This document shows positions 35,526-45,114 of a stretch of 54,559 nt of DNA, piece after piece. Origin of the DNA: Acetobacteraceae bacterium (GTDB lineage: Bacteria > Pseudomonadota > Alphaproteobacteria > Acetobacterales > Acetobacteraceae); the NCBI GenBank assembly GCA_025360065.1, contig JANYCX010000185.1, positions 1-54,559 of the forward strand, in the 5' to 3' direction. The translations under genes and the position numbers were made by a program. The notes below the pieces were generated by a model. The model made no database searches, was not told the origin of the DNA, and was given only the letters and a program-made list of their open reading frames with translations. How positions within the stretch are numbered: position 1 is the first letter of the stretch; each line of letters begins with the position of its first letter.

Positions 35526-37031
35526 CTATTTATAGACGAACGCCCGATCATCGAGGTCGATTGCCGGTAACTCGTCCTTCTCCGCCCAGTAATCCTGATT
35601 ATGCTGCCATTCCGGCTTGTCGCCGCGTTTGGGCAGCAAATGCATCCCGCGCATCAGATAGCCCGGATTGAAGTTCTCCGCGTCGATCCACGGCATCAGC
35701 GGCATGTTGCTGTCTTCGGCACGCAAGGTCGGGGTCACGCTGGTCACGCCTTTGGCCGTCATGTGGTTTAGCATGTGGCAGACGAAATCCGCCACCAGAT
35801 CGGCGCGCAACGTCCAGCTTGCGCGAAAATACCCGAACACCCAGGCCATGTTCGGCACTCCGGTGAACATCATGCCGCGATAGGTGACGGTGTCGGAAAA
35901 CACCAAAGGTTTGCCATCGATGACAAACTCAATATCGCCCAGCACGCTCAAATTGAACCCGGTCGCCGTTACGATGATGTCGGCTTCCAATGTTTCGCCC
36001 GATTTCAGCAGGATGCCGGTTTCGGTGAAGCGCTCGATTTCATCAGTGACCACGCTCGCACGCCCGCTTGCCACGCCCTGGAACAGATCGCCATCGGGGA
36101 TGAAGGCAATGCGTTGGCGCCACGGGCGGTAGGGCGGGGTGAAATGCTTCTCGATATCATAGTCCTTGCCGAGATAATGCCGCACCCCGGCCAGCAGATC
36201 CTGCTTGACCTTCTCAGGTTCCTCGAAGGATCGCTTGGTGAACACCGCACCTTCATACAAAATCTTGCGGCGGACGATTTCGTGGATCCAGGTTTCGTCA
36301 ACCTGCAACTTGCGCAATTCATCGGCAAGTTCGATCGCGTTGCGCCCGGTGCGGAAAAAGGTCGGGGTCCGCTGCAGCATTGTCACATGGGCGCAGTCAG
36401 CCGCAATCGCCGGCACCAGGGTCGCGGCCGTCGCGCCCGAGCCGATCACAATGACCTTCTTGCCCTTGTAGTCGAGGTCGTCCGGCCAATTCTGCGGATG
36501 GACGATCTGCCCCTTGTAGTCCGCCATGCCAGCCCATTCCGGGGTGTAGCCTTTTTCGTGGCGGTAATAGCCTTGGCACATCCACAGGAAATTGCAGGTG
36601 AAGCGGGACACGCTGCCGTTATCGGATCGGGTTGCTTCCACCGTCCATAACTGGGTCGCGCTAGACCACGCCGCATCGGTAATCTTGTGGTTGTAGCGGA
36701 CATGGCTGGCGATGTCGTTTTCGTCGATCACCTCGGCCATATAGCGGCGGATTTCGTCCGCGGTCGCGATCGGCGCACCAACCCACGGCTTGAACCGGTA
36801 GCCGAAGGTGTAAAGATCGCTGTCGGACCGAATGCCGGGATATTTATGGGTCCACCAGGTTCCGCCATAGCTGTCCTGGGTTTCCAGGATCACATACGAC
36901 TTGTCCGGGCATTGCTGGTTGAGGTGATAGGCCCCACCGATGCCAGAAATCCCGGCGCCAACGATCAAAACGTCGAAATGCTCGACGTGTTGCTGGGCGG
37001 GGGCATGGGTAAGAATGGCTGCGTCGTTCAT
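35526..37031 (-). CDS. Flavin-containing / Baeyer-Villiger-type monooxygenase
   Basis: FAD- and NADPH-dependent oxygenase that inserts oxygen into an organic substrate, which I cannot name. It has 501 residues from ATG 37031. The FAD-binding motif GAGISG is at 25-30 and a second nucleotide-binding motif GSGATAATL lies near residue 193. Between them, KGQIVHPQNWPDDLDYKGKK resembles the FxGxxxHxxxWP fingerprint of flavin monooxygenases and Baeyer-Villiger enzymes, in altered form. ATATGFNLSVLG near residue 365 is the usual late motif. The open frame continues upstream but that part is antisense to the dioxygenase gene. Divergent from that gene, with 188 bp between. Confidence 0.88.
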   Translation of the reverse strand: MNDAAILTHAPAQQHVEHFDVLIVGAGISGIGGAYHLNQQCPDKSYVILETQDSYGGTWWTHKYPGIRSDSDLYTFGYRFKPWVGAPIATADEIRRYMAEVIDENDIASHVRYNHKITDAAWSSATQLWTVEATRSDNGSVSRFTCNFLWMCQGYYRHEKGYTPEWAGMADYKGQIVHPQNWPDDLDYKGKKVIVIGSGATAATLVPAIAADCAHVTMLQRTPTFFRTGRNAIELADELRKLQVDETWIHEIVRRKILYEGAVFTKRSFEEPEKVKQDLLAGVRHYLGKDYDIEKHFTPPYRPWRQRIAFIPDGDLFQGVASGRASVVTDEIERFTETGILLKSGETLEADIIVTATGFNLSVLGDIEFVIDGKPLVFSDTVTYRGMMFTGVPNMAWVFGYFRASWTLRADLVADFVCHMLNHMTAKGVTSVTPTLRAEDSNMPLMPWIDAENFNPGYLMRGMHLLPKRGDKPEWQHNQDYWAEKDELPAIDLDDRAFVYK

Positions 37032-37219
37032 GGTTTCCGACTTTTCTCGACGGTTGCGGCCCGGCATGGACCTGGAAGTGGCAAGTTTGCCCTGCATTGC
37101 CCAGCGATGAAACCAGTTTTTTCGCAGCCCTTCATTGACCGAGATCAAACTGACAGGGACTGTCGCCCCCCTCGCTGCCACCCCACATACCTCAAATCCT
37201 GTTTGAGAGACCCATCGCC

Positions 37220-37996
37220 ATGATGCCCGCAATCTTTCTGAGCCACGGCTCGCCGATGTTGCCGCTGACCGACGCACCGGCGCGTGATTTTCTCCTGGGC
37301 CTCGCTGCCAGCCTGCCGCGCCCGACGGCAATCGTGGTGGCCTCCGCCCATTGGGAAACCGCACACCCCGAGGTCAACGCCGTCGCCAAGAACGACACCA
37401 TTCATGATTTCTCGGGCTTTCCGCCGGCGCTCTATCAGATGCGCTACCCCGCACCCGGCGATGCGGCGTTGGCCGGCCGTATTCAAGGCTTATTCCAAAT
37501 CGCTGGCCTCGCCTGCACGATCGATCGGGTCCGTGGCCTCGATCACGGTGCCTGGTGCCCGCTGCTGCTGGCCTATCCCGCGGCCGACATCCCAGTTTTG
37601 CAGGTATCAGTGCAAACCGATCTCGGCACCGCCCATCATGTCCACCTCGGTGCTGCCCTTGCGCCCTTGCGCGCCGAAGGCGTGCTGGTGATCGGGTCCG
37701 GCAGTTGGACCCATGATCTGCGGCGCTTTCGCGGCCAGGCCATCGATGCGCCGGAACCACCGGATGTGATCGCGTTCTCCGCCTGGATGGATCGGGCGCT
37801 GGTGGAAAACCGGCTGGACGACCTGCTCGACTATCGCCGCCTTGCCCCCCATGCAGCCGCCGAGCATCCCACCGAGGAGCATTTGCTGCCGCTTTACGTC
37901 GCCTTGGGGGCAGCCGGCGCCACGCCCAAAGCCACCCGTATTCACACCAGCGCCAGTTACGGAATATTGCGAATGGACGCCTATAGCTTTGCCTGA
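37220..37996 (+). CDS. Class III extradiol dioxygenase, DODA/LigB family
   Basis: Non-haem metalloenzyme of the 4,5-DOPA-dioxygenase (YgiD-like) group, which opens catechol-type rings. The 258 residues are normal. Metal and active-site histidines are expected in SHGSPM (H9), SAHWE, IHDFSGFP, DHGAWCPL and GSGSWTHDLR. GTG/ATG choice is simple: ATG-ATG at 37220 with GAGAGA upstream. The neighbouring divergent monooxygenase suggests aromatic or ketone oxidation, but that link is an inference. Many such enzymes have no known physiological substrate. Confidence 0.88.
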   Translation: MMPAIFLSHGSPMLPLTDAPARDFLLGLAASLPRPTAIVVASAHWETAHPEVNAVAKNDTIHDFSGFPPALYQMRYPAPGDAALAGRIQGLFQIAGLACTIDRVRGLDHGAWCPLLLAYPAADIPVLQVSVQTDLGTAHHVHLGAALAPLRAEGVLVIGSGSWTHDLRRFRGQAIDAPEPPDVIAFSAWMDRALVENRLDDLLDYRRLAPHAAAEHPTEEHLLPLYVALGAAGATPKATRIHTSASYGILRMDAYSFA

Positions 37997-38091
37997 CCGC
38001 CCGCCCGAAATTCGGCGTTGCCAACCCACCTTGGATAGTGCTGCACTGAAGCCTGACGTGCTCATCAAGACGCAGGATCAAGGGACAGGCA

Positions 38092-39798
38092 ATGGCACAA
38101 GGCAGTTGGCGTAACGGAATAGGGGTGGCAGCCGCCGCACTTTGGCTCGGCATCACCGGGGCGGCCCCGGTGGCGGCGCAGGAAAAGCCGCAATATGGCG
38201 GCAGCCTTGAAATTGGCACGCTGTACGCGACGATTTCCGCCCTGTCCTGGGACCCGGCAGATTTCGCCTGGAAACTCAACCACGACACCGGGCTCTATCT
38301 CGAAACCCTGTTCGCTGGCGATCTCGATAAAAGCGTCAGGAAGGGTGGCAAATACAACTACAAGCCCGACGCCTGGCTCGCGACTGACGCCATTCGGGGT
38401 GAGCTTGCGGAAAGCTGGAAATGGACTGAAAACCCGCTCGCCGTCGTCATCAAGCTGCGCCAGGGTGTCATGTGGCCAGCCAAGGCCGGCGTCATGGAAA
38501 GCCGGGAATTCACCGCCGAGGATGTGGTGTTCAGCTTCAACCGCCAGAACACCAGCCCGAAGAATTTCCCGGAATATTATAACTACATTGAAAAGGTCGA
38601 GGCGACCGATCGCTACACCGTGACCTTCAAAATGAAGCACTATAATTCCGATTGGGATTATCGCTTCGGCTGGGGCTATTATTCCCAGGTGATGCCGCCA
38701 GAACTCGCCAAGGCCGGCGCTGCCAACTGGAAGAACGCGACCGGCACTGGGCCGTTCCAATTGGTCGATTACGTGCAGGGCAACAACCAGTCCTATGCCA
38801 AGAACCCGGTTTACTGGGACAAGGAAAAGCTCGGCGGCGTCGAATACAAGCTGCCTTTCGTCGACAAGGTCACCTACCGGATCATCAAGGACGAAGCCAC
38901 CCAGCATACCGGCATCCGCACCGGCAAGCTCGATATCCTGGAAGCGATCCGCTGGCAGGCGGTCGACAGCATCAAGAAATCCGCGCCGCAGCTAAAATGG
39001 GCGAAATGGCTGTCTTATTCCGGCACCTACCTCGCCATGCGGGTTGATCGGGCGCCGTTCACCGATATCCGGGTTCGCCGCGCGCTCAACATGGCGGTCA
39101 ACAAGCCGGAAATCGTCAAGGAATATTACGGCGGCAATGCCGAATTGTTCGCCTACCCGCAGCACCCGGATTACATCGGCTATTTCGAGGGGCTGGATAC
39201 GATGCCGGCCTCGGTGAAGGAACTTTACACCTACGATCCGGTCAAGGCGAAGAAACTGCTGACCGAAGCTGGCTTCCCCAACGGCTTCACCTTCAAGACC
39301 CAGGTCTGTTCGTGTTCCCCCGACAACATGGATTTGCTGCCGCTGATTGCCGGATACCTGGAACAGATCGGCGTCAAGATGGAAATCCAGCCGATGGAAT
39401 ACGGCGCCTTCCTCTCCGCGATGACCACCGCCACCCATGCGCCGGGCTATTTCATGTCCAACGGCCATACCAACCCGACGCGGTCGCTGCATAAATCCTT
39501 CACCCCCGGCCAGCTTTGGGGTGCGGCGCAGTGGTTCAAGCCGGAATACACCGCCAAGATGGAAAAAGTCTTCGGTACCCAGGACGAGACGGTGCGGATG
39601 ACCATGATCCGCGAAATGACCCGAGAAATCCTTGATGAAGCCCCGTATATCTGGCTGCCAGTGCCCTACCTCTATACCGCCTGGTGGCCGTGGGTAAAAA
39701 ACTACGACGGCGAATTGCGGGTGGGCGCGGTCAAGCCCGGTCCGGTTTATGCGCGGATTTGGATTGATCAGGAGTTGAAGAAGACGCTTGGGCGTTAA
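38092..39798 (+). CDS. Family 5 extracellular solute-binding protein (orphan)
   Basis: Periplasmic binding component of a peptide/opine/nickel-type ABC importer. A Sec signal peptide covers about 1-28 (AAAALWLGITGAAPVAAQ). The mature protein starts EKPQYGGSLEIGT, typical of the family, and contains the conserved FTAEDVVFSFNR and GTGPFQLVDYVQGNNQSY. Aromatic residues are abundant in the C-terminal part (YLYTAWWPWVKNYDG). It has 568 residues; AGGGA precedes the ATG. No permease or ATPase genes lie nearby, so its transporter partners must be elsewhere or be shared. Substrate unknown. Confidence 0.88.
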   Translation: MAQGSWRNGIGVAAAALWLGITGAAPVAAQEKPQYGGSLEIGTLYATISALSWDPADFAWKLNHDTGLYLETLFAGDLDKSVRKGGKYNYKPDAWLATDAIRGELAESWKWTENPLAVVIKLRQGVMWPAKAGVMESREFTAEDVVFSFNRQNTSPKNFPEYYNYIEKVEATDRYTVTFKMKHYNSDWDYRFGWGYYSQVMPPELAKAGAANWKNATGTGPFQLVDYVQGNNQSYAKNPVYWDKEKLGGVEYKLPFVDKVTYRIIKDEATQHTGIRTGKLDILEAIRWQAVDSIKKSAPQLKWAKWLSYSGTYLAMRVDRAPFTDIRVRRALNMAVNKPEIVKEYYGGNAELFAYPQHPDYIGYFEGLDTMPASVKELYTYDPVKAKKLLTEAGFPNGFTFKTQVCSCSPDNMDLLPLIAGYLEQIGVKMEIQPMEYGAFLSAMTTATHAPGYFMSNGHTNPTRSLHKSFTPGQLWGAAQWFKPEYTAKMEKVFGTQDETVRMTMIREMTREILDEAPYIWLPVPYLYTAWWPWVKNYDGELRVGAVKPGPVYARIWIDQELKKTLGR

Positions 39799-39811
39799 TC
39801 CAGGCCTCGCG

Positions 39812-39847
39812 TGTCGGGTGGGATGCGGCTGCGCATTCCACCCGACA
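39812..39847 (+). terminator. Strong hairpin after the solute-binding protein gene
   Basis: A 16-bp stem, TGTCGGGTGGGATGCG against CGCATTCCACCCGACA with one G-T pair and a GCTG loop, begins 13 bases after the stop codon. There is no T tract. The stretch from about 39920 to 39975 that follows is unusually AT-rich and holds nothing I recognise. Confidence 0.6.
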
Positions 39848-39984
39848 AGCAAGCCCGATTGGTAAGGGCCGTTGGTATTATCGCAATGGTTTGAAGAGTA
39901 CGGCGGCCTGCGCAGTCACAAACTAGATTGGCATTGAATATAATTTCGATATCGTAACAAAATATTCAACAAAACACCCCTCTC

Positions 39985-40551
39985 CTAAGCATCTGAAAAT
40001 TTCAAACCCTGCACTGGCGCCACCCAATCCCGCTCAGCCGCGGCAATGCTCCCAGCCAGTGGCCGCAATGGCCCGTCCGGCAGTGGCGTCGCCACTACGG
40101 GCAGCACCTTCGGCGTCATCGCACCTGACACCCCGAGCATCCGACAAATCGGGCGCAATATCCGCCCCGCCGCCGGCAAATCCGCCAGGGCGGCCTGGGT
40201 TGTGGCCTCGGACAGCAAAGCCTCCAGCTGCGACATGTAGCCGGCCGCCTCCCAACCCAATTCCCGCACCAGCCAGCCATGCCCCGATGGCAGTGTCACG
40301 CCGCGCACCCGCACGGTAGCGCGGCGATTGCCCCGAGTGCGAAATTTTGCTGTTCCTGTCAGCGCCCGGTGAAACCGCCGCACCGCCCGATTCAGGCGGC
40401 TCCAAAGCAATAACGTGAACCCGACCAGATGCGGCATCCGCAAAAATCGCCGCGCCACCAACGCCCCAAGCCCTGCCATAATCGTCGCAAACCGCCGCGC
40501 CAATTCTGGCGCGCCGTCTGGCAGGGTGAAAGGGGAGGTTGCATTGTTCAT
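39985..40551 (-). CDS. Hypothetical protein, unrecognised
   Basis: I do not recognise this 188-residue protein. It has one hydrophobic segment near the N-terminus (FATIMAGLGALVARRFL, then LVGFTLLLWSRL), a basic stretch (FHRALTGTAKFRTRGNRRATVR), the phrase LPSGHGWLVRELGWEAAGYMSQLEALL and a proline-rich end (KVLPVVATPLPDGPLRPLAG). Base usage is clearly coding. ATG 40551 is chosen because codons further upstream are AT-rich and atypical; ATG 40599 has a better ribosome site (GGGGGACGG) and would add 16 residues. Divergent from the aldolase-like gene. Confidence 0.65.
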   Translation of the reverse strand: MNNATSPFTLPDGAPELARRFATIMAGLGALVARRFLRMPHLVGFTLLLWSRLNRAVRRFHRALTGTAKFRTRGNRRATVRVRGVTLPSGHGWLVRELGWEAAGYMSQLEALLSEATTQAALADLPAAGRILRPICRMLGVSGAMTPKVLPVVATPLPDGPLRPLAGSIAAAERDWVAPVQGLKFSDA

Positions 40552-40670
40552 GTTTTGTTCTATAAGACCGCAGCACAATTTCTGCAAGCTTTTTGTCATC
40601 GCCGTCCCCCCGCTTGCGGCCACCCCACAACCAGTCGAAACTCGCCTGAATTCAACCGGAGACCACCGCC

Positions 40671-41795
40671 ATGCTGCAACCCCCTCCCGCCCAACCTGGC
40701 ATGCGCGAAGACGAGGTCGATACCCCCGCCTTGCTGATCGATCTCGACCGTTTCGAGGCCAATCTCGACCTCATGGCAGCCAGTATCGTCGGCACCGGGG
40801 TCAAAATCCGCCCCCACGCCAAAACCCATAAATGCGCGGTCATCGCCCATCGCCAGATCGCCCGCGGCGCGGTCGGCCAATGCGTGCAGAAAGTTGGTGA
40901 AGCGGAAGCCCTCGCCTGGGGCGGCGTGCCGGATATTCTGGTAAGCAATGAAGTCGTCGGCGCCTCCAAGCTCGCGCGCTTGGCAGCCCTTGCCGGCATC
41001 ACCCGCATTGCGGTCTGCGCCGATGATCCGGGCAATGTCGCCGCGATTGAGGCCGCCGCCCGCGATGCCGGACGGCGCATTGATGTTCTGGTCGAAATTG
41101 ATGTTGGCGGCGGGCGCTGCGGCGTCGCCCCCGGCTCGGATGCGGTCGCGCTTGCCCAGGCGATTGCCGCCAGCAAGTATCTGCGTTTTGGTGGCCTGCA
41201 AGCCTATCACGGTCGCGCCCAGCATATGCGCACCCCCGAACTGCGCGAGGCCGCCATCGCCCAAACCGTTGAGGACACACGACGCACCGTCGAAATGCTG
41301 CGCCAGCAGGGCCTGGCGTGCGACATCGTCGGCGGCGCCGGCACCGGGACCTTCAACCTCGAAGCCCATTCCGGCGTCTTTAACGAACTCCAGGCCGGCA
41401 GCTACTGCTTCATGGATGCCGATTATGGCCGCAACCTCGATGCGGCAGGCCAACCGGTCACCACCTTCGCCCATTCGCTGTTTGTGCTGGCCACCGTCAT
41501 GAGCGCACCACGCCCTGGCATTGCGGTGGTCGATGCCGGCCTGAAAGCCTTGGCAACCGACGCCGGCATGCCCTTGGTGTGGCAGCGCCCGGACATGAAG
41601 GTGGTCAGCCTGTCGGACGAACACGGCAAGATCGAGTTCGCCTCGGAAACCGCCTCCCCCAAGCTCGGCGAAAAACTCCGCCTCGTCCCCGGCCATTGCG
41701 ACCCGACAGTGGATCGCTACGACTGGTATGTCGGGGTGCGCAAAGGCCGCGTCGAATGCCTGTGGCCGATCGTGGCGCGTGGGTTCAACCACTGA
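40671..41795 (+). CDS. PLP enzyme of the DSD1 / 3-hydroxy-aspartate aldolase family
   Basis: Fold-type III PLP enzyme related to D-threonine aldolase, D-serine dehydratase and the beta-hydroxyaspartate aldolase BhcC. It has 374 residues. The PLP lysine is expected at K51 in RPHAKTHK. GGAGTGTFN and ELQAGSYCFMDADYG are phosphate-site and family motifs. The metal-binding end PGHCDPT followed by DWYVGVRKGRVE closely resembles, from memory, 3-hydroxy-D-aspartate aldolase from Paracoccus. It would split a beta-hydroxy amino acid to glycine plus an aldehyde or glyoxylate. No other beta-hydroxyaspartate cycle gene is adjacent. It is followed by a good terminator. Confidence 0.85.
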   Translation: MLQPPPAQPGMREDEVDTPALLIDLDRFEANLDLMAASIVGTGVKIRPHAKTHKCAVIAHRQIARGAVGQCVQKVGEAEALAWGGVPDILVSNEVVGASKLARLAALAGITRIAVCADDPGNVAAIEAAARDAGRRIDVLVEIDVGGGRCGVAPGSDAVALAQAIAASKYLRFGGLQAYHGRAQHMRTPELREAAIAQTVEDTRRTVEMLRQQGLACDIVGGAGTGTFNLEAHSGVFNELQAGSYCFMDADYGRNLDAAGQPVTTFAHSLFVLATVMSAPRPGIAVVDAGLKALATDAGMPLVWQRPDMKVVSLSDEHGKIEFASETASPKLGEKLRLVPGHCDPTVDRYDWYVGVRKGRVECLWPIVARGFNH

Positions 41796-41814
41796 CGGCA
41801 AAGCCGCTTCGTAG

Positions 41815-41840
41815 GGTGCAGTTCCGCTTGGAACTGCACC
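41815..41840 (+). terminator. Hairpin terminator after the aldolase-like gene
   Basis: GGTGCAGTTCC (41815-41825) and GGAACTGCACC (41830-41840) form a perfect 11-bp stem with a GCTT loop, 20 bases after the stop codon. The downstream bases are not T-rich. Confidence 0.6.
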
Positions 41841-41911
41841 AACTTCAGACACTTAAGGTCGCGGTATCGGCCCGCAATTTCATGCCCCGCGCTGGGTATT
41901 GCGCACCGGGT

Positions 41912-42076
41912 TGGCCGGCGGCGGTTCAAAACCTCCGGCGCCCGTGCCTTTGACCCCAACACCACCGCAAGGTCAGCCTGCTTCAACCCCGTCCGCTCCA
42001 TGCGCGCGCGCAGCAGATCGGGTGCCTCGGGTGGGTCGATCGCCCAGTGCTTCGCTTCATAATCGGCCACTTTCAC
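41912..42076 (-). pseudogene. Relic of a HigA-type antitoxin gene
   Basis: Fifty-five codons read VADYEAKHWAIDPPEA, LLRARMERTGLKQADLAVVLG and APEVLNRRRP. This matches the HTH part of HigA/XRE antitoxins of the YEAKHWPIDPPDP type. After RRRP, relatives continue with a conserved LTLxMIR segment; here the frame changes to unrelated sequence, and no plausible start precedes GTG 42076 with the usual N-terminal residues. No higB toxin gene is nearby. It occupies most of the 408-bp interval between the aldolase-like gene and coxS; the rest of that interval holds only the terminator. Confidence 0.55.
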
Positions 42077-42203
42077 ACCCGCATCCCTTGACCGCGCCGC
42101 GCCGCAATGACAACACTCTCCCAGCCGGCGGCAATAGCCTGCGCCGCCGCGGAGCGGCAAAAACTACGACTACGCATGATCACGCATTAGACGGGAGACA
42201 ACG

Positions 42204-42689
<486 letters not shown>

Positions 42690-42720
42690 AGCAGCTGCGT
42701 ACAACTGAAGGAAACATCCC

Positions 42721-45099
42721 ATGAACGCAGTCTTTCAAGGCATCGGCGCCTCCGTCCGCCGCACCGAAGACCTTCGCTTCATCAGCGGTAATGGCAACTA
42801 TACCGACGACATTAATCGTCCCGGCCAGACCTACACCATCTTCAAGCGCTCGGACCGCCCGCATGCCAAAATCACCGGCATCGACAGCACGGCCGCCTCC
42901 GCCATGCCCGGTGTCGTGGCGATCTTCACCGCAGCTGATTTCGCCGGCGTTGGCGGATTGCCCTGCGGCTGGCAGATCCACAACAAAGACGGCTCGCCAA
43001 TGGCCGAGCCCAAGCACCCGATCCTGGCCGATGGCAAAGTCCGCCATGTCGGCGATCCGGTGGTCATGGTGATCGCTGAAACCAAGCAGCAGGCGCGCGA
43101 TGCCGCCGAAGCCCTGGTGATCGGCTACGAAGATCTGCCGTCCTACAGCGCGTCGCGGGACGCGCTCGCCGCCGGGGCTGCGGCCGTTCACGATGATGCC
43201 CCCGGCAATCTTTGCTACGACTGGCATATCGGCGACAAGGACGCGACTGACGCCGCCTTTGCCAAAGCCGCACGCGTGGTCAAGCTCGATCTGCTCAACA
43301 GCCGGCTGATCGCCAATCCGATGGAGCCACGCTCGGCGATCGGCGATTACGACCGTTCCGGCGACATGCACACGCTCTACACCACCAGCCAGAACCCGCA
43401 TGTGATCCGGCTGCTGATGGGCGCCTTCGTGCTCGGCATCCCGGAACATAAGCTGCGCGTTGTCGCCCCCGATGTTGGTGGCGGTTTTGGCACCAAGATT
43501 TTCCATTATGCGGAAGAAGCCGCGGTTACCTGGGCGGCCGCCAAGATCAACCGTCCCGTCAAATGGACGTCTGACCGCAGCGAGGCGTTCATTTCCGACG
43601 CCCATGGCCGCGACCATGACAGCCACGCCGAAATGGCGCTCGATGCCGATAACAATTTCCTCGGCATGCGCGTCAGCACGATGGCCAATCTCGGTGCCTA
43701 TCTGTCGACCTTCGGGCCGGCGGTGCCGACCTATCTTTACGCAACCTTGCTCGCCGGCGTTTACAAAACCCCGGCGATCTATTGCGAAGTGAAGGCGGTG
43801 TTCACCAACACGGTGCCCGTTGATGCCTATCGCGGCGCCGGTCGGCCGGAAGCGAGCTTCCTGGTTGAACGCCTGGTCGATGCGATCTGCCACGATACCG
43901 GTGCCGATCCGGTGGCGCTGCGCCGGCAGAATTTCATCCCGCGCGATGCCTTCCCGTACCAGACCCCGGTTGCGGTGCAGTATGACAGCGGCGATTATTT
44001 CGCCACGCTCGAAACCGCGCTGAAAAACGCCGATTACGCTGGCTTCCCGGCGCGCAAGGCGGCAGCGGCGGCGAAAGGCAAGCTGCGCGGCATTGGGCTT
44101 TCGACCTACCTCGAAGCCTGCGGCATCGCCCCGTCCAAGCTCGTCGGCCAGCTCGGCGCGCGTGCCGGTCTTTATGAAGTCGCCAATGTCCGGGTCAATC
44201 CAACCGGCTCGGTCACTGTCTTCACCGGCACCCACAGCCACGGCCAGGGCCACGAAACCACCTTCGCCCAACTGGTCGTCGACCAGCTTGGCGTGGCGCA
44301 TAACCAGGTCCAGATCGTCCATGGCGATACCGATCGCATTCCGTTCGGCATGGGCACCTATGGCAGCCGAAGCTTAGCCGTCGGTGGCTCGGCGATGGTC
44401 AAGGCGATGGACAAGATCATCCTCAAGGGCCGCAAAATCGCCGCCCATCTGCTCGAAGCGTCCGTCGAGGATATCGAGTTCAAGGACGGCAAGTTCTCGG
44501 TCGCCGGCACAGATCGCGCCAAGACCTTCGGCGAAATCGCGCTGACCGCCTATGTCCCGCATAATTACCCGATCGAAACTCTCGAACCCGGCCTGGATGA
44601 GACCGCGTTTTATGACCCCGCCAACTTCACCTTCCCTGGCGGCTGCCATATTTGCGAGGTCGAAATAGATCCCGATACCGGCGTGACCTCGGTTGTGCAG
44701 TTCGTCGCGGTGGACGATGTTGGCCGCGTTATCAATCCGATGATCGTCGAAGGCCAAATCCAGGGCGGTGTCGCCCAGGGCATTGGCCAGGCGCTATTGG
44801 AACACGCGGTGTATGACGCGCAAGGCCAGCTTCTGTCCGGCTCGTTCATGGATTACACCATGCCGCGCGCCGATAATCTGTCCAACATCTCGGTCGGCAC
44901 CGAAAACACGCTGTGCACCCACAATCCGCTCGGGGCCAAGGGCTGCGGCGAGGTTGGCGCCATCGGATCGCCGCCGGCGGTCATCAACGCGGTGGTGAAT
45001 GCGCTGTCGGCCTATGGCGTGCGGCACATGAATATGCCGGCGAGCGCCGATAAAGTCTGGAACATCATCAATGGCGGCCTCCGCGCGGCCGCCGAGTAA
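42721..45099 (+). CDS. Mo-hydroxylase large subunit, form II CoxL-like
   Basis: Molybdopterin-binding catalytic subunit. It has 792 residues. The active-site loop is AYRGAGR at 369-375, the form II signature; true aerobic CO dehydrogenases (form I) have AYxCSFR. Other family marks are [36 protein letters not shown] and [16 protein letters not shown] near the C-terminus, which carries the catalytic glutamate. The substrate is therefore probably an aldehyde, purine or other heterocycle rather than CO. Annotation as CO dehydrogenase would be over-specific. Confidence 0.93.
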   Translation: MNAVFQGIGASVRRTEDLRFISGNGNYTDDINRPGQTYTIFKRSDRPHAKITGIDSTAASAMPGVVAIFTAADFAGVGGLPCGWQIHNKDGSPMAEPKHPILADGKVRHVGDPVVMVIAETKQQARDAAEALVIGYEDLPSYSASRDALAAGAAAVHDDAPGNLCYDWHIGDKDATDAAFAKAARVVKLDLLNSRLIANPMEPRSAIGDYDRSGDMHTLYTTSQNPHVIRLLMGAFVLGIPEHKLRVVAPDVGGGFGTKIFHYAEEAAVTWAAAKINRPVKWTSDRSEAFISDAHGRDHDSHAEMALDADNNFLGMRVSTMANLGAYLSTFGPAVPTYLYATLLAGVYKTPAIYCEVKAVFTNTVPVDAYRGAGRPEASFLVERLVDAICHDTGADPVALRRQNFIPRDAFPYQTPVAVQYDSGDYFATLETALKNADYAGFPARKAAAAAKGKLRGIGLSTYLEACGIAPSKLVGQLGARAGLYEVANVRVNPTGSVTVFTGTHSHGQGHETTFAQLVVDQLGVAHNQVQIVHGDTDRIPFGMGTYGSRSLAVGGSAMVKAMDKIILKGRKIAAHLLEASVEDIEFKDGKFSVAGTDRAKTFGEIALTAYVPHNYPIETLEPGLDETAFYDPANFTFPGGCHICEVEIDPDTGVTSVVQFVAVDDVGRVINPMIVEGQIQGGVAQGIGQALLEHAVYDAQGQLLSGSFMDYTMPRADNLSNISVGTENTLCTHNPLGAKGCGEVGAIGSPPAVINAVVNALSAYGVRHMNMPASADKVWNIINGGLRAAAE

Positions 45100-45114
45100 G
45101 CGAGGGACAGCACA

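Noticed and set aside
37032-37364. Upstream extension of the flavin monooxygenase frame
   Set aside because: Runs antisense into the dioxygenase gene; ATG 37031 is followed at a normal distance by the FAD motif.
42721-45099. True aerobic CO dehydrogenase (form I CoxL)
   Set aside because: Active-site loop is AYRGAGR, not AYxCSFR, and gene order is S-L-M rather than M-S-L.
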